This document shows positions 34,591-44,663 of a DNA stretch of 64,000 bases, piece after piece. A program made the translations under genes and the position numbers. This DNA comes from Pseudomonas sp. PB101 (GTDB taxonomy: Bacteria > Pseudomonadota > Gammaproteobacteria > Pseudomonadales > Pseudomonadaceae). The stretch is taken from positions 1 through 64,000 of the forward strand of contig NZ_RWIR01000051.1 of assembly GCF_009764265.1 (NCBI RefSeq), given 5' to 3'. Each line of letters begins with the position of its first letter. The stretch's first letter is position 1. The notes below the pieces were generated by a model. It was not told the DNA's origin. It saw only the letters and a list, made by a program, of their open reading frames with translations, and searched no databases.

Positions 34591-34720
34591 TGCAAGGGTC
34601 TCCGACGGCGCTAGCCGTCAAGCGGGTCATGCTTTATTATCCAGCATCTTTTTCAGACCATCGAGAGGCGTGCGGCCCACACCGCGGGCAGATGGCACGC
34701 AGGAAGCCCGGACTAATAAG

Positions 34721-37534
34721 ATGGCATTGAAATCCCCCGCGTTTCGTAAAAAATTTCCGTTGTTGGTAACCGGCAGTTTGCTGGCGCTGCAACCCCTTGC
34801 CACTTCCTACGTGGTCGCCGCGGAACAGTTTGACTGCTCAGTCTCTGCTTCGGGTTCCTGGGACTGTGCGCCAAAAACGCCGGCGGCTGCATTGCCACCG
34901 CGTCCCGTCCATGACGGCAGCGCAGTTTCCGCTACCGGCGAAGCTCCGGTCCAGACCGGATCCGGCGAAGACACTGGCGCCAAGCCGGTGCTGGTCACCG
35001 AATCCAAAGGCCGTGGCCTGAAGTCGCGTAGCGCAGACTACAGTCACCTCGACTGGGTTCCCCGCGAGCAGCTCACCGCCGCACAATTGGCCGAAACCGG
35101 TCCTTATTGCTCTGGTTCCTATATCGAACCGATTCGTCCTGGCATGAATGACAAGACGGATAAAAGTGACGCACCTACCTTTATCGGCGCAAAAGCCTCC
35201 CGCTATAAGCAGGATGAGCAGGTCGCGACCCTGGCCGGTGACGTTGTCATGCGCCAGGGCAGCATGCAGGTCGAAGCCGACGAAGCCAACCTGTACCAGG
35301 CCGAGAGCCGTGGCGAATTGAGCGGCAACGTGCGCATTCGCGACAACGGTGCACTGATCGTCGGCGACCACGCCGATGTACAGCTCGACACCGGTGAAGC
35401 CAAGGTCGACAACGCCGAATACGTGATGCACAAGTCGCGCATCCGCGGCAGTGCGCTGTACGCCAAGCGTGCCGAGAACGCGATCATCCGCCTCAAGGAT
35501 GGTACGTACACCACGTGCGAACCGAACAGCAACGCCTGGCAGCTCAAGGGCAACAACGTCACGCTGAACCCGGCCACCGGTTTCGGTACCGCGACCAACG
35601 TGACACTGCGGGTCAAGGACATTCCGGTCCTGTACACGCCGTACATCTACTTCCCGATCGACGACCGTCGCCAGTCCGGCTTCCTGCCGCCGACCATCGG
35701 CACCGGCAGCGATACCGGCTTCATGCTGGTCACCCCGTACTACTTCAACCTGGCGCCGAACTACGATGCCACGTTGTACCCGCGCTACATGGAAAAGCAC
35801 GGCTTGTTGATGGAAGGCGAATTCCGCTACCTGACCAAGTCCAGCGAAGGCCAGTTCGGTGCGGCGTACCTGAACGACGAAAGCGACGAGCGCGACAAGC
35901 AGTCCGACGCCGAAAAAACCCGCTACATGTACAACTGGCAGCACAAGGGTGGTCTCGACTCGCGAGTATTCACGCAAGTCGACTACACCAAGATCAGCGA
36001 TCCGTATTACTTCCAGGATCTGCAGACCGACCAGATTGGCATCAAGAGCAATGACTACGTGAACCAACAGGGTTCCGTGACCTATCGCGGCGAGGGCTAT
36101 ACCGCTCGCGCGAACGCCCAGGCCTACGAACTGGCGAGCGTATCGAACATTACGCCGTACGACCGCCTGCCGCAGCTCACCCTCGACGGCATGCTGCCTT
36201 ATCATCCGGAAGGCCTGGATTTCACGTACAACACCGAACTTGTGCGGTTTGATCGCGATCTGCAGAACGGGACATACTTTGACGAAGATGGCGTCGGCAG
36301 CCCTCGCCTGGATAACAACGTTCAAGGTCTGGCTCGCGCCAATGGCGACCGCCTGAATCTCGCGCCCGCCATCAGCCTGCCAATGACCACGACCTACGGT
36401 TTCCTGACACCGAAGCTCAAGTACCAGTACACCCAGTACCAACTGGACCTGGACGGCACCGGCAAAAGCCAGATCGCGGCTCAGAACCTGAACGCAGCTG
36501 CAAACGGGACTGAAAACCTCAACGGCCAGTTCGACAGCAACCAGAATCGCAGCATTCCGATCGCCAGCATCGACAGCGGCCTGTACTTCGATCGCAATAC
36601 CCAGTATTTCGGCAAGAACTACCGCCAGACCCTCGAGCCGCGCCTGTTCTACCTGTACGTGCCCGAGGTCGACCAGGAAGACATCCCGGTATTCGATACC
36701 AGCGAATACACCTTCAACTATGCGTCGCTGTTCCGTGACAACCGCTTCTCCGGCTCCGACCGTGTCGGCGACGAGAACAAACTGTCGTTGGGCGTGACCA
36801 GCCGCTGGATCGAAGACGACGGTTTCGAGCGTCAACGCATCAGCGTCGGCCAGGCCTTGTACTTCAAGGACCGCGAAGTTCAGTTGCCAGGTATCGATGC
36901 CAAGACTCGTCAGGATACGCAAGCCAACGTTTCGCCTTACGCCCTGGAATACGAATATCGCTGGAACCGCGACTGGCGGACCACGGCCGACTACAACTGG
37001 GACCCGGACAGCCGCAGCCCTCGCTCGGGCAGCGCGATGTTCCACTACCAGCCTGAAGACAACCCGAACAAGGTGGTCAACCTCGGTTATCGCTATCGTA
37101 ATGACCAGGTCCGTTACGACCAGAACACCGGTCAATGGAGCGTTGGCGGCGGTGACTACGGCACCCCTGGCCAGCCTGGCTACGTGAAGGACTACTACAA
37201 GATCGAACAGCACGACTTCTCGGTGATCTGGCCGATCGTGCCGCAATGGAGCGCCATCAGCCGCTGGCAGTATGACTACAACCGCAACCGTACCCTGGAA
37301 GCCTTCGGTGGTTTCGAGTACGACAACTGCTGCTGGAAACTGCGCCTGATCAACCGCTACTTCGTTGATTACGACGAGTTCAGCCAGGAAGCACCCGAAA
37401 ACGAAAAAGGCGACCATGGCGTCTTCCTCCAAATTGTTCTGAAGGGACTCGGTGGCGTGACTGGCGCCAAGGTAGAGAGCTTCCTCGACAAAGGCATTCA
37501 AGGTTATCGTGAACGTGAAGACCAAGCTTTCTGA
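34721..37534 (+). CDS. lptD: LPS-assembly outer-membrane protein LptD
   Basis: Outer-membrane beta-barrel that inserts LPS with LptE. The 937-residue protein has a signal peptide (to about residue 33, YVVA-A), an OstA/LptA-like periplasmic domain (about 150-260: KASRYKQDEQVATLAGDV) and a large barrel. The adjacent cysteine pair in YDNCCWKL near the C-terminus is the conserved disulfide partner site. ATG at 34721 was chosen over an open upstream frame. First gene of the run to glpE. Confidence 0.95.
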   Translation: MALKSPAFRKKFPLLVTGSLLALQPLATSYVVAAEQFDCSVSASGSWDCAPKTPAAALPPRPVHDGSAVSATGEAPVQTGSGEDTGAKPVLVTESKGRGLKSRSADYSHLDWVPREQLTAAQLAETGPYCSGSYIEPIRPGMNDKTDKSDAPTFIGAKASRYKQDEQVATLAGDVVMRQGSMQVEADEANLYQAESRGELSGNVRIRDNGALIVGDHADVQLDTGEAKVDNAEYVMHKSRIRGSALYAKRAENAIIRLKDGTYTTCEPNSNAWQLKGNNVTLNPATGFGTATNVTLRVKDIPVLYTPYIYFPIDDRRQSGFLPPTIGTGSDTGFMLVTPYYFNLAPNYDATLYPRYMEKHGLLMEGEFRYLTKSSEGQFGAAYLNDESDERDKQSDAEKTRYMYNWQHKGGLDSRVFTQVDYTKISDPYYFQDLQTDQIGIKSNDYVNQQGSVTYRGEGYTARANAQAYELASVSNITPYDRLPQLTLDGMLPYHPEGLDFTYNTELVRFDRDLQNGTYFDEDGVGSPRLDNNVQGLARANGDRLNLAPAISLPMTTTYGFLTPKLKYQYTQYQLDLDGTGKSQIAAQNLNAAANGTENLNGQFDSNQNRSIPIASIDSGLYFDRNTQYFGKNYRQTLEPRLFYLYVPEVDQEDIPVFDTSEYTFNYASLFRDNRFSGSDRVGDENKLSLGVTSRWIEDDGFERQRISVGQALYFKDREVQLPGIDAKTRQDTQANVSPYALEYEYRWNRDWRTTADYNWDPDSRSPRSGSAMFHYQPEDNPNKVVNLGYRYRNDQVRYDQNTGQWSVGGGDYGTPGQPGYVKDYYKIEQHDFSVIWPIVPQWSAISRWQYDYNRNRTLEAFGGFEYDNCCWKLRLINRYFVDYDEFSQEAPENEKGDHGVFLQIVLKGLGGVTGAKVESFLDKGIQGYREREDQAF

Positions 37535-38831
37535 TTGTCTGCGCCCGCTGATGCTGGGCGCGCTGTTCCTGAGCACGGCGGCCAGCGCCGCCGTGCAGTC
37601 CATCGACAAAGTGGTGGCCATCGTCGACAACGACGTGGTCATGCAGAGCCAACTGGACCATCGCGTCCGTGAAGTTCAGCAAACCATTGCCAAGCGTGGT
37701 TCTGCCGTGCCGCCGTCCAGCGTGCTGGAGCAGCAGGTACTTGAACGCCTGATCGTCGAAAACCTGCAATTGCAGATCGGCGAACGCTCCGGCATCCGCA
37801 TTACCGATGAAGAGCTGAACCAGGCTGTCGGCACCATTGCCCAGCGCAACAACATGTCGATCGAGCAGTTCCGCGCTGCCCTGACTCACGACGGTCTGTC
37901 CTACGACGACGCACGCGAGCAGATTCGCCGCGAAATGGTCATCAGCCGTGTGCGCCAGCGTCGGGTTGCCGAACGCATTCAGGTCTCCGAGCAGGAAGTG
38001 AAGAACTTCCTGGCATCGGACCTTGGCAAGATGCAGCTGTCCGAAGAGTTTCACCTGGCCAACATCCTGATTCCAACGCCGGAAAGCGCCAATTCCGAAG
38101 CGATTCAGAATGCAGCCAAACAAGCCGATGCGATTTACCAGCAGCTCAAGCAAGGCGCTGACTTCAGTCAGTTGGCAATCGCCAAGTCCGCCAGCGAAAC
38201 CGCTCTGGAAGGCGGCGACATGGGCTGGCGTAAAGCCGCTCAACTGCCTCCGCCGTTCGATCGCCTGCTGAGCACCATGCCGGTGGGTGATGTCACCCAG
38301 CCAATGCGCACGCCGGGCGGATTCATCATCCTGAAGATCCTCGACAAGCGTGGCGGCGAAACCCAGATGCGCGATGAAGTGCATGTGCGCCACATCCTGG
38401 TCAAACCGAGCCCGATCCGCGACGAAGCCAAGACCAAGGCCCTGGCCGAATCGCTCTACAGCCGCATCGAGGCTGGCGAAGACTTCGGCGAACTGGCGAA
38501 AAGCTACTCGGAAGACCCGGGTTCTGCCCTCAACGGCGGAGACCTGAACTGGATCGACCCGAACGCGCTGGTACCCGAGTTCCGCGAAGTGATGGCCAAG
38601 ACCCCGCAAGGTCAGCTGTCCAAGCCGTTCCAGACTCAGTACGGCTGGCACGTCCTGGAAGTCCTTGGCCGTCGCGCCACGGACAGCACCTCCCAGGCTC
38701 GCGAGCAGCAAGCCATGACCGTATTGCGTAACCGCAAATACGACGAAGAGCTGCAAACCTGGCTGCGTCAGATCCGTGACGAAGCGTACGTGGAAATCAA
38801 ACTCCCTGGCGCCGACCAGGCAGCGCAGTGA
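37509..38831 (+). CDS. surA: Periplasmic chaperone and peptidyl-prolyl isomerase SurA
   Basis: Chaperone for outer-membrane barrel proteins, LptD among them. The 440-residue protein has a signal peptide (to about residue 27, ASA-A), the SurA N-terminal domain (DKVVAIVDNDVVMQSQL) and two parvulin domains (about 180-280 and 290-390). The GTG start at 37509 lies inside lptD, so the genes overlap by 26 bp; a GTG at 37515 is an alternative. Confidence 0.94.
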   Translation: MNVKTKLSDCLRPLMLGALFLSTAASAAVQSIDKVVAIVDNDVVMQSQLDHRVREVQQTIAKRGSAVPPSSVLEQQVLERLIVENLQLQIGERSGIRITDEELNQAVGTIAQRNNMSIEQFRAALTHDGLSYDDAREQIRREMVISRVRQRRVAERIQVSEQEVKNFLASDLGKMQLSEEFHLANILIPTPESANSEAIQNAAKQADAIYQQLKQGADFSQLAIAKSASETALEGGDMGWRKAAQLPPPFDRLLSTMPVGDVTQPMRTPGGFIILKILDKRGGETQMRDEVHVRHILVKPSPIRDEAKTKALAESLYSRIEAGEDFGELAKSYSEDPGSALNGGDLNWIDPNALVPEFREVMAKTPQGQLSKPFQTQYGWHVLEVLGRRATDSTSQAREQQAMTVLRNRKYDEELQTWLRQIRDEAYVEIKLPGADQAAQ

Positions 38832-39817
38832 AACCCCAACGTTTCGCGCTGACACCCGGTGAACCAGCCGGCATAGGTCCCGACCTGTGCCTGCTGCTCG
38901 CCTCGCAAGCCCAGCCTCACCCCCTGATCGCCATTACCAGCCGCGACCTGCTCATTGAGCGGGCCGCGCAACTGGGTGTGGCTGTCGACTTGCTGCCGGT
39001 CACACCGGACAACTGGCCGGATGCACCTGCGCCAGCCAACAGCCTGTATGTCTGGGATACATCGCTCAACGCCAAGGTCGTCGCCGGGCAACTGGACAAG
39101 GCCAACGCCGCCTTCGTCCTGGAAACCCTGACCCGCGCCGGCCAAGGCTGCCTGAGCGGAGATTTCGCCGGCATGATCACCGCGCCGGTGCACAAAGGCG
39201 TGATCAACGAATCCGGCATCGCCTTTTCCGGGCACACCGAATTCCTCGCTGACCTGACCCACACCGCACAAGTGGTGATGATGCTGGCCACACACGGCTT
39301 GCGCGTAGCCCTGGTGACCACTCACCTGCCCCTTCGCGAGATTGCCGATGCAATCACGCCGGAACGCCTGGAACGCGTTACGCGAATCCTGCACGCCGAC
39401 CTGCAAAACAAATTCGGCATCGCCCGGCCACGCATCCTGGTCTGCGGGCTCAACCCGCATGCCGGTGAAGGCGGACACCTGGGCCATGAAGAAATCGATA
39501 TCATCGAACCCACATTAGAGCGCTTGCGCGGCGAGGGCATGGACCTTCGTGGCCCCCTGCCCGCCGACACTCTGTTTACCCCCAAATATCTGGAGCACTG
39601 CGATGCGGTGCTGGCGATGTACCACGACCAGGGCCTGCCGGTGCTGAAGTACAAAGGCTTTGGCGCGGCAGTCAACGTGACCCTCGGTTTGCCGATCATC
39701 CGCACCTCGGTCGACCACGGCACAGCCCTGGACCTGGCCGGCAGCGGCAAGATCGACACCGGCAGCCTGCAAGTCGCCCTGGAAACCGCCTACCAGATGG
39801 CCGAGACCCGTTTATGA
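38828..39817 (+). CDS. pdxA: 4-hydroxythreonine-4-phosphate dehydrogenase
   Basis: Pyridoxal phosphate biosynthesis; oxidises 4-phosphohydroxy-L-threonine. The 329-residue protein begins ALTPGEPAGIGPDL and shows the zinc-binding histidines in GHTEFLADLT, LNPHAGEGGHLGHEE and MYHDQGLPVLKYKGFG. Overlaps surA by 4 bp (GTGA) and rsmA by 4 bp. Confidence 0.96.
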   Translation: MKPQRFALTPGEPAGIGPDLCLLLASQAQPHPLIAITSRDLLIERAAQLGVAVDLLPVTPDNWPDAPAPANSLYVWDTSLNAKVVAGQLDKANAAFVLETLTRAGQGCLSGDFAGMITAPVHKGVINESGIAFSGHTEFLADLTHTAQVVMMLATHGLRVALVTTHLPLREIADAITPERLERVTRILHADLQNKFGIARPRILVCGLNPHAGEGGHLGHEEIDIIEPTLERLRGEGMDLRGPLPADTLFTPKYLEHCDAVLAMYHDQGLPVLKYKGFGAAVNVTLGLPIIRTSVDHGTALDLAGSGKIDTGSLQVALETAYQMAETRL

Positions 39818-40632
39818 CCGAGCAATACCAACACAAGGCGCGCAAACGCTTTGGCCAGAACTTCCTGCATGACGCCGGCGTTATCGACCGCATCCTGCGC
39901 TCCATTCATGCCAAGGCCGAAGACCGCCTGCTGGAAATCGGCCCGGGCCAGGGCGCACTGACCCAAGGCCTGCTCAGCAGCGGCGCGCAACTCGACGTGG
40001 TGGAGCTGGACAAGGACCTGATCCCGATCCTCAACCAGCAGTTTGCCGGCAAGAGCAATTTCAACCTGCATCAGGGCGATGCGCTGAAGTTCGACTTCAA
40101 CAGCCTCAACGCAGCGCCAGGCAGCCTGCGAGTGGTCGGCAACCTGCCGTACAACATCTCCACGCCGCTGATTTTTCACCTCCTGCACAACTCGCACCTG
40201 ATCCGTGACATGCATTTCATGTTGCAGAAGGAAGTGGTCGAGCGCCTGGCGGCCGGCCCGGGTGGTGGCGACTGGGGCCGCTTGTCGATCATGGTTCAGT
40301 ACCATTGCCGGGTCGAGCACCTGTTCAATGTCGGCCCGGGCGCGTTCAACCCGCCGCCGAAAGTCGACTCGGCCATCGTGCGCCTGGTGCCTCACGCGGT
40401 GCTGCCGCACCCGGCCAAGGATCACCGCCTGCTCGAGCGCGTCGTGCGTGAAGCGTTCAATCAGCGCCGCAAGACTCTGCGCAACACCCTCAAGCTGCTG
40501 CTGAGCAATGCCGAAATCGAAGCCGCCGGCGTCGATGGCAGCCTGCGTCCCGAGCAGCTCGACCTGGCTGCCTTCGTGCGCCTGGCCGACAAGCTCAGCG
40601 AACAGGCAGCACAACAGCCCGCCGCGAACTGA
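39814..40632 (+). CDS. rsmA: 16S rRNA dimethyladenosine transferase (KsgA)
   Basis: Dimethylates A1518 and A1519 of 16S rRNA late in 30S assembly. The 272-residue methyltransferase has the start KRFGQNFLHDAGVI, the SAM motif LEIGPGQGALT and the catalytic NLPYNIS motif. Overlaps pdxA by 4 bp, a classical neighbour arrangement with apaG and apaH. Confidence 0.97.
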   Translation: MTEQYQHKARKRFGQNFLHDAGVIDRILRSIHAKAEDRLLEIGPGQGALTQGLLSSGAQLDVVELDKDLIPILNQQFAGKSNFNLHQGDALKFDFNSLNAAPGSLRVVGNLPYNISTPLIFHLLHNSHLIRDMHFMLQKEVVERLAAGPGGGDWGRLSIMVQYHCRVEHLFNVGPGAFNPPPKVDSAIVRLVPHAVLPHPAKDHRLLERVVREAFNQRRKTLRNTLKLLLSNAEIEAAGVDGSLRPEQLDLAAFVRLADKLSEQAAQQPAAN

Positions 40633-40646
40633 CAGGCGATGAGCGC

Positions 40647-40683
40647 TATCGGGTAGGACGCCACTCTGGTCTACTACCCGATA
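40647..40683. other. 10-bp inverted repeat between rsmA and apaG
   Basis: TATCGGGTAG (40647-40656) and CTACCCGATA (40674-40683) are perfect inverted copies around 17 bases. No T run, so probably not a terminator; could be an operator or an mRNA hairpin before apaG. Confidence 0.45.
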
Positions 40684-40746
40684 CTTGGCCTAGACTGGAT
40701 TCCAACAGCTACGCCCCGCGTCCGCTTCGTTTTTAAGGCCCCTTGC

Positions 40747-41127
40747 ATGTCCGATCCTCGTTATCAGGTCGACGTCAGCGTCGTCACCCGCTATCTGGCA
40801 GAACAATCGCAACCCGAGCACGACCGTTTTGCCTTCGCCTACACCATCACCGTGCAAAATAATGGCGAATTGCCCGCCAAGCTGCTTTCACGGCACTGGG
40901 TCATCACCGATGGCGACGGGCATGTCGAAGAAGTGCGCGGCGCAGGCGTGGTAGGCCAGCAACCGCTGATCGACCCGGGCAAGAGCCACACCTACAGCAG
41001 CGGCACGGTCATGAGCACCAAGGTCGGCACCATGCAAGGCACCTACCAGATGCTTTGCGACGACGGCAAACATTTCGATGCCATCATCGCGCCCTTCCGC
41101 CTGGCGGTGCCCGGAGCCCTGCACTGA
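40747..41127 (+). CDS. apaG: Co2+/Mg2+ efflux protein family, ApaG
   Basis: 126-residue single beta-sandwich (DUF525) protein of poorly known function, linked to cation homeostasis in enterics and binding nucleotides in some species. Signatures are YTITVQNNGELPAKLLSRHWVITDG and the pattern QPLIDPGKSHTYSSG. Its stop codon shares a base with the apaH start (TGATG), so translation is coupled. Confidence 0.95.
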   Translation: MSDPRYQVDVSVVTRYLAEQSQPEHDRFAFAYTITVQNNGELPAKLLSRHWVITDGDGHVEEVRGAGVVGQQPLIDPGKSHTYSSGTVMSTKVGTMQGTYQMLCDDGKHFDAIIAPFRLAVPGALH

Positions 41128-42008
41128 TGGCAACCTACGCTGTCGGCGACCTGCAAGGCTGCCTTCAGGCCCTGCAATGCCTACTCAAGAAAGTAGCGTT
41201 CGACCCTCAACGTGATCGCCTGTGGCTGGTCGGCGACCTGGTCAACCGTGGCCCGGAGTCTCTGGAAACCCTGCGCTTCCTCTACAGCATCCGCGAATCG
41301 CTGGTGTGCGTGCTCGGCAACCACGACCTGCACCTGCTGGCGGCCGGACGCAACATCGAACGCCTGAAGAAGGCCGATACCCTGCGCGAGATCATCGAAG
41401 CGCCCGATAGCGCCGAGCTGCTCGAATGGCTGCGCCAGCAAAAGCTCCTGCACTACGACGAACAGCGCAACGTTGCACTGGTCCATGCCGGCATTCCACC
41501 CCAGTGGTCGCTGCGCAAAGCCTTGAAGTGTGCCGCCGAAGTCGAGACTGCCCTGCGTGACGACAACCTGCTGCCGCCTTACCTCGATGGCATGTACGGC
41601 AACGATCCGGCGAAATGGGACAGCGACCTCAAAGGCGTGACCCGCCTGCGGGTGATCACCAACTATTTCACCCGTATGCGTTTCTGCACCGCCGAAGGCA
41701 AGCTCGACCTCAAGAGCAAGGAAGGCCTCGATAGCGCCCCACCAGGCTACAAACCCTGGTTCCAGCACAAGGAACGCAAGACCCGGGATGTGAAAATCAT
41801 CTTCGGTCACTGGGCAGCACTGGAAGGCAACATCAATGAGCCGGGCATCTCGGCCCTCGACACCGGCTGCGTCTGGGGCGGCGCCCTGACCCTGATGAAC
41901 GTCGACAGCTTTGAGCGCCTGTCCTGCAAATGCGACGAACACGGTCATGCCGTGCCGCCAGTCGCCTCAACCATTCCCCAAACATCGCCAGCCAGCGCAC
42001 CGCGCTAA
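41127..42008 (+). CDS. apaH: Bis(5'-nucleosyl)-tetraphosphatase, symmetrical
   Basis: Hydrolyses Ap4A to two ADP and also removes Np4 caps from RNA. The 293-residue metallophosphatase has the motifs YAVGDLQGCLQAL, WLVGDLVNRGPESLE and VLGNHDLHLLA. ATG at 41127 overlaps the apaG stop by one base; a longer open frame from 41055 is only an overlap with apaG. Confidence 0.96.
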   Translation: MATYAVGDLQGCLQALQCLLKKVAFDPQRDRLWLVGDLVNRGPESLETLRFLYSIRESLVCVLGNHDLHLLAAGRNIERLKKADTLREIIEAPDSAELLEWLRQQKLLHYDEQRNVALVHAGIPPQWSLRKALKCAAEVETALRDDNLLPPYLDGMYGNDPAKWDSDLKGVTRLRVITNYFTRMRFCTAEGKLDLKSKEGLDSAPPGYKPWFQHKERKTRDVKIIFGHWAALEGNINEPGISALDTGCVWGGALTLMNVDSFERLSCKCDEHGHAVPPVASTIPQTSPASAPR

Positions 42009-42041
42009 ACTGCCCATTCTGCCGAGCCACAGGAGCCCGCC

Positions 42042-42371
42042 ATGAGCGAATTCAAACGTATTCCCCCGGAACAGGCCCAAGCCCTGCGTGAACAAGGCGC
42101 AGTGGTGGTCGACGTCCGCGACCCGGCCACTTTTGCCGCCCTGCACATCGCAGGCTCCAGGCATCTGGACAATCATTCCCTGCACGCCTTCATCCAGGGC
42201 GCCGACCTCGACGCCCCCACCGTGGTGGTCTGCTATCACGGCAACTCCAGCCAGGGCGCGGCTGCCTACCTGATCAGCCAGGGCTTCTCCGACGTGTACA
42301 GCATGGATGGCGGATTCGAGTTGTGGCGTACGACCTATCCTGCGGAAACGGCGCAAGGCACGTCCGAATAA
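42042..42371 (+). CDS. glpE: Thiosulfate sulfurtransferase GlpE (rhodanese)
   Basis: Single-domain rhodanese of 109 residues that moves sulfane sulfur from thiosulfate to cyanide or thiols. Active-site loop VVVCYHGNSSQGAA carries the catalytic cysteine (about residue 65), and the CH2-type DVRDPATFAALHI motif is present. Last gene of the lptD cluster. Confidence 0.92.
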   Translation: MSEFKRIPPEQAQALREQGAVVVDVRDPATFAALHIAGSRHLDNHSLHAFIQGADLDAPTVVVCYHGNSSQGAAAYLISQGFSDVYSMDGGFELWRTTYPAETAQGTSE

Positions 42372-42415
42372 TTTTTTTGTAACGTTGCAGGCCCCGGCTC
42401 CCGCGGGCTCGCGTG

Positions 42416-42438
42416 GTGGCAGACGAACGGTCTGCCAC
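42416..42438 (+). terminator. Hairpin after glpE
   Basis: Perfect 9-bp stem GTGGCAGAC/GTCTGCCAC with 5-base loop, 45 bp past glpE. There is no U tract. The remaining 230 bases before prkA carry no gene and must hold the prkA promoter; no -35/-10 pair is clear by eye. Confidence 0.45.
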
Positions 42439-42668
42439 AACAAATTACGTATCTCGCCTTTACCTCCCGAATTCCCAACTATCCTTAAGCCCAGGCCATC
42501 CAAAACAGGGGAGAGCCGGTACACCGGCGCACGGGTCATCGGGAGTAGCTTTCGGGGTAGTCAACTCCGGGAGAGTTCTGGGGGGTAAACAGCAATCGCC
42601 TGTTCGGTTGCTGCCAGCATCGACTGAGTGATCCGGCGTCGGCTCCACGTATCGAGCGAGGTGACGTC

Positions 42669-44591
42669 ATGAGTATCTTTAGCCACTTCCAACAACGCTT
42701 CGAGTCCACACGCCAGGAAGAACTCTCTCTGCAAGAGTATCTTGAGCTGTGCAAAAAAGACCGCAGCGCCTACGTTTCCGCCGCCGAGCGTCTGCTGCTG
42801 GCCATCGGTGAACCGGAACTGCTCGACACCTCGACCAACTCGAGACTGTCGCGCATCTTCTCCAACAAGGTAATCCGTCGCTATCCGGCCTTTGAAGACT
42901 TCCACGGGATGGAAGAATGCATCGACCAGATCGTCTCGTATTTCCGCCACGCCGCTCAGGGCCTGGAAGAGAAGAAACAAATCCTTTATCTGCTCGGCCC
43001 TGTCGGTGGCGGTAAATCGTCCCTGGCCGAGAAGCTGAAACAGCTGATTGAAAAAGTGCCCTTCTATGCGATCAAGGGCTCGCCGGTGTTCGAGTCGCCC
43101 CTGGGTCTGTTCAACTCCACTGAAGATGGAGCGATCCTCGAGGAAGATTTCGGCATTCCACGGCGCTACCTCAACACCATCATGTCGCCATGGGCAACCA
43201 AGCGCCTGGCCGAATTCGGTGGTGACATCAGTCAATTCCGCGTGGTGAAACTCTACCCGTCGATCCTCAACCAGATCGCCGTGGCCAAGACCGAACCGGG
43301 CGACGAAAACAACCAGGACATTTCGGCGCTGGTGGGCAAGGTCGATATCCGCAAACTGGAGGAATTCCCGCAGAACGACGCCGACGCCTACAGCTACTCG
43401 GGCGCCCTGTGCCGGGCCAACCAGGGTCTGATGGAGTTCGTGGAGATGTTCAAGGCACCGATCAAGGTGCTGCACCCACTGCTGACGGCCACCCAGGAAG
43501 GTAACTACAACAGCACCGAAGGCCTCGGCGCGATTCCGTTCACCGGGATCCTGCTGGCCCACTCCAACGAATCGGAGTGGCACACCTTCCGCAACAACAA
43601 GAACAACGAAGCCTTCATCGACCGGATCTACATCGTCAAGGTGCCGTACTGCCTGCGGGTCAGTGACGAAGTGAAGATCTACGACAAGCTGCTGTTCAAC
43701 AGCTCGCTGGCCAAGGCGCACTGCGCGCCGGACACCCTGAAGATGCTGGCCCAGTTCACCGTGCTCTCGCGCCTTAAAGAGCCGGAAAACTCCAACATCT
43801 ACTCGAAGATGCGCGTGTACGACGGCGAGAACCTCAAGGACACGGATCCGAAAGCCAAGTCGATCCAGGAATACCGCGACAACGCCGGTGTCGACGAAGG
43901 CATGAATGGTCTGTCGACCCGTTTCGCGTTCAAGATCCTGTCGAAGGTGTTCAACTTCGATCCGCACGAAATCGCCGCCAACCCGGTGCATCTGCTCTAC
44001 GTGCTGGAACAACAGATCGAACAGGAACAGTTCCAGGCCGAGACCCGCGAACGCTATCTGCGCTTCCTCAAGGAATACCTGGCACCGCGCTACATCGAAT
44101 TCATCGGCAAGGAGATCCAGACCGCCTACCTCGAGTCCTACAGCGAGTACGGCCAGAACATCTTCGATCGCTACGTGCTGTACGCCGACTTCTGGATCCA
44201 GGACCAGGAATACCGCGACCCGGAAACCGGCGAAATCCTCAACCGCGTCGCCTTGAACGAAGAACTGGAGAAAATCGAAAAACCGGCCGGCATCAGCAAT
44301 CCGAAGGATTTCCGCAACGAAATCGTCAACTTCGTACTGCGCGCCCGAGCCAACAACAACGGCAAGAACCCGACCTGGCTCAGCTACGAAAAACTGCGGG
44401 TGGTCATCGAGAAGAAAATGTTCTCCAACACCGAGGACCTGCTGCCAGTCATCAGCTTCAATGCCAAGGCCAGCAAAGAGGACCAGCAGAAACACAACGA
44501 CTTCGTCACACGGATGGTCGAGCGGGGCTACACCGACAAACAGGTACGACTGCTGTCCGAGTGGTACCTGCGGGTCAGAAAATCACAATAA
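42669..44591 (+). CDS. prkA: PrkA family serine protein kinase
   Basis: 640-residue AAA+-type protein kinase. Walker A loop LLGPVGGGKSSLAEKL (about residues 108-123) and the PrkA C-terminal kinase-like domain (about 400-640) are intact. In E. coli (YeaG) and Bacillus the family acts in nutrient-stress and stationary-phase responses. It leads the conserved prkA-yeaH-ycgB set, 204 bp before the next gene; a 14-bp near-perfect hairpin lies in that gap. Confidence 0.94.
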   Translation: MSIFSHFQQRFESTRQEELSLQEYLELCKKDRSAYVSAAERLLLAIGEPELLDTSTNSRLSRIFSNKVIRRYPAFEDFHGMEECIDQIVSYFRHAAQGLEEKKQILYLLGPVGGGKSSLAEKLKQLIEKVPFYAIKGSPVFESPLGLFNSTEDGAILEEDFGIPRRYLNTIMSPWATKRLAEFGGDISQFRVVKLYPSILNQIAVAKTEPGDENNQDISALVGKVDIRKLEEFPQNDADAYSYSGALCRANQGLMEFVEMFKAPIKVLHPLLTATQEGNYNSTEGLGAIPFTGILLAHSNESEWHTFRNNKNNEAFIDRIYIVKVPYCLRVSDEVKIYDKLLFNSSLAKAHCAPDTLKMLAQFTVLSRLKEPENSNIYSKMRVYDGENLKDTDPKAKSIQEYRDNAGVDEGMNGLSTRFAFKILSKVFNFDPHEIAANPVHLLYVLEQQIEQEQFQAETRERYLRFLKEYLAPRYIEFIGKEIQTAYLESYSEYGQNIFDRYVLYADFWIQDQEYRDPETGEILNRVALNEELEKIEKPAGISNPKDFRNEIVNFVLRARANNNGKNPTWLSYEKLRVVIEKKMFSNTEDLLPVISFNAKASKEDQQKHNDFVTRMVERGYTDKQVRLLSEWYLRVRKSQ

Positions 44592-44621
44592 CCCGCTGCC
44601 GGTCAGACCGGTTGTCGTCAG

Positions 44622-44663
44622 CCAGAGACCTGTGTGCGCTTTTTCTGTTACACAGGCCTCTGG
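44622..44663. other. Hairpin in the prkA-yeaH gap
   Basis: CCAGAGACCTGTGT (44622-44635) pairs with ACACAGGCCTCTGG (44650-44663) with a single mismatch, loop 14 bases. It may attenuate or stabilise the transcript between the first two genes of the stress operon. Confidence 0.55.

Noticed and set aside
34838..37642. 934-codon minus-strand frame opposite lptD
   Set aside because: Shadow of lptD in the antisense frame; no start or SD and no family.
42561..44495. 644-codon minus-strand frame opposite prkA
   Set aside because: Antisense shadow of a well-supported gene.
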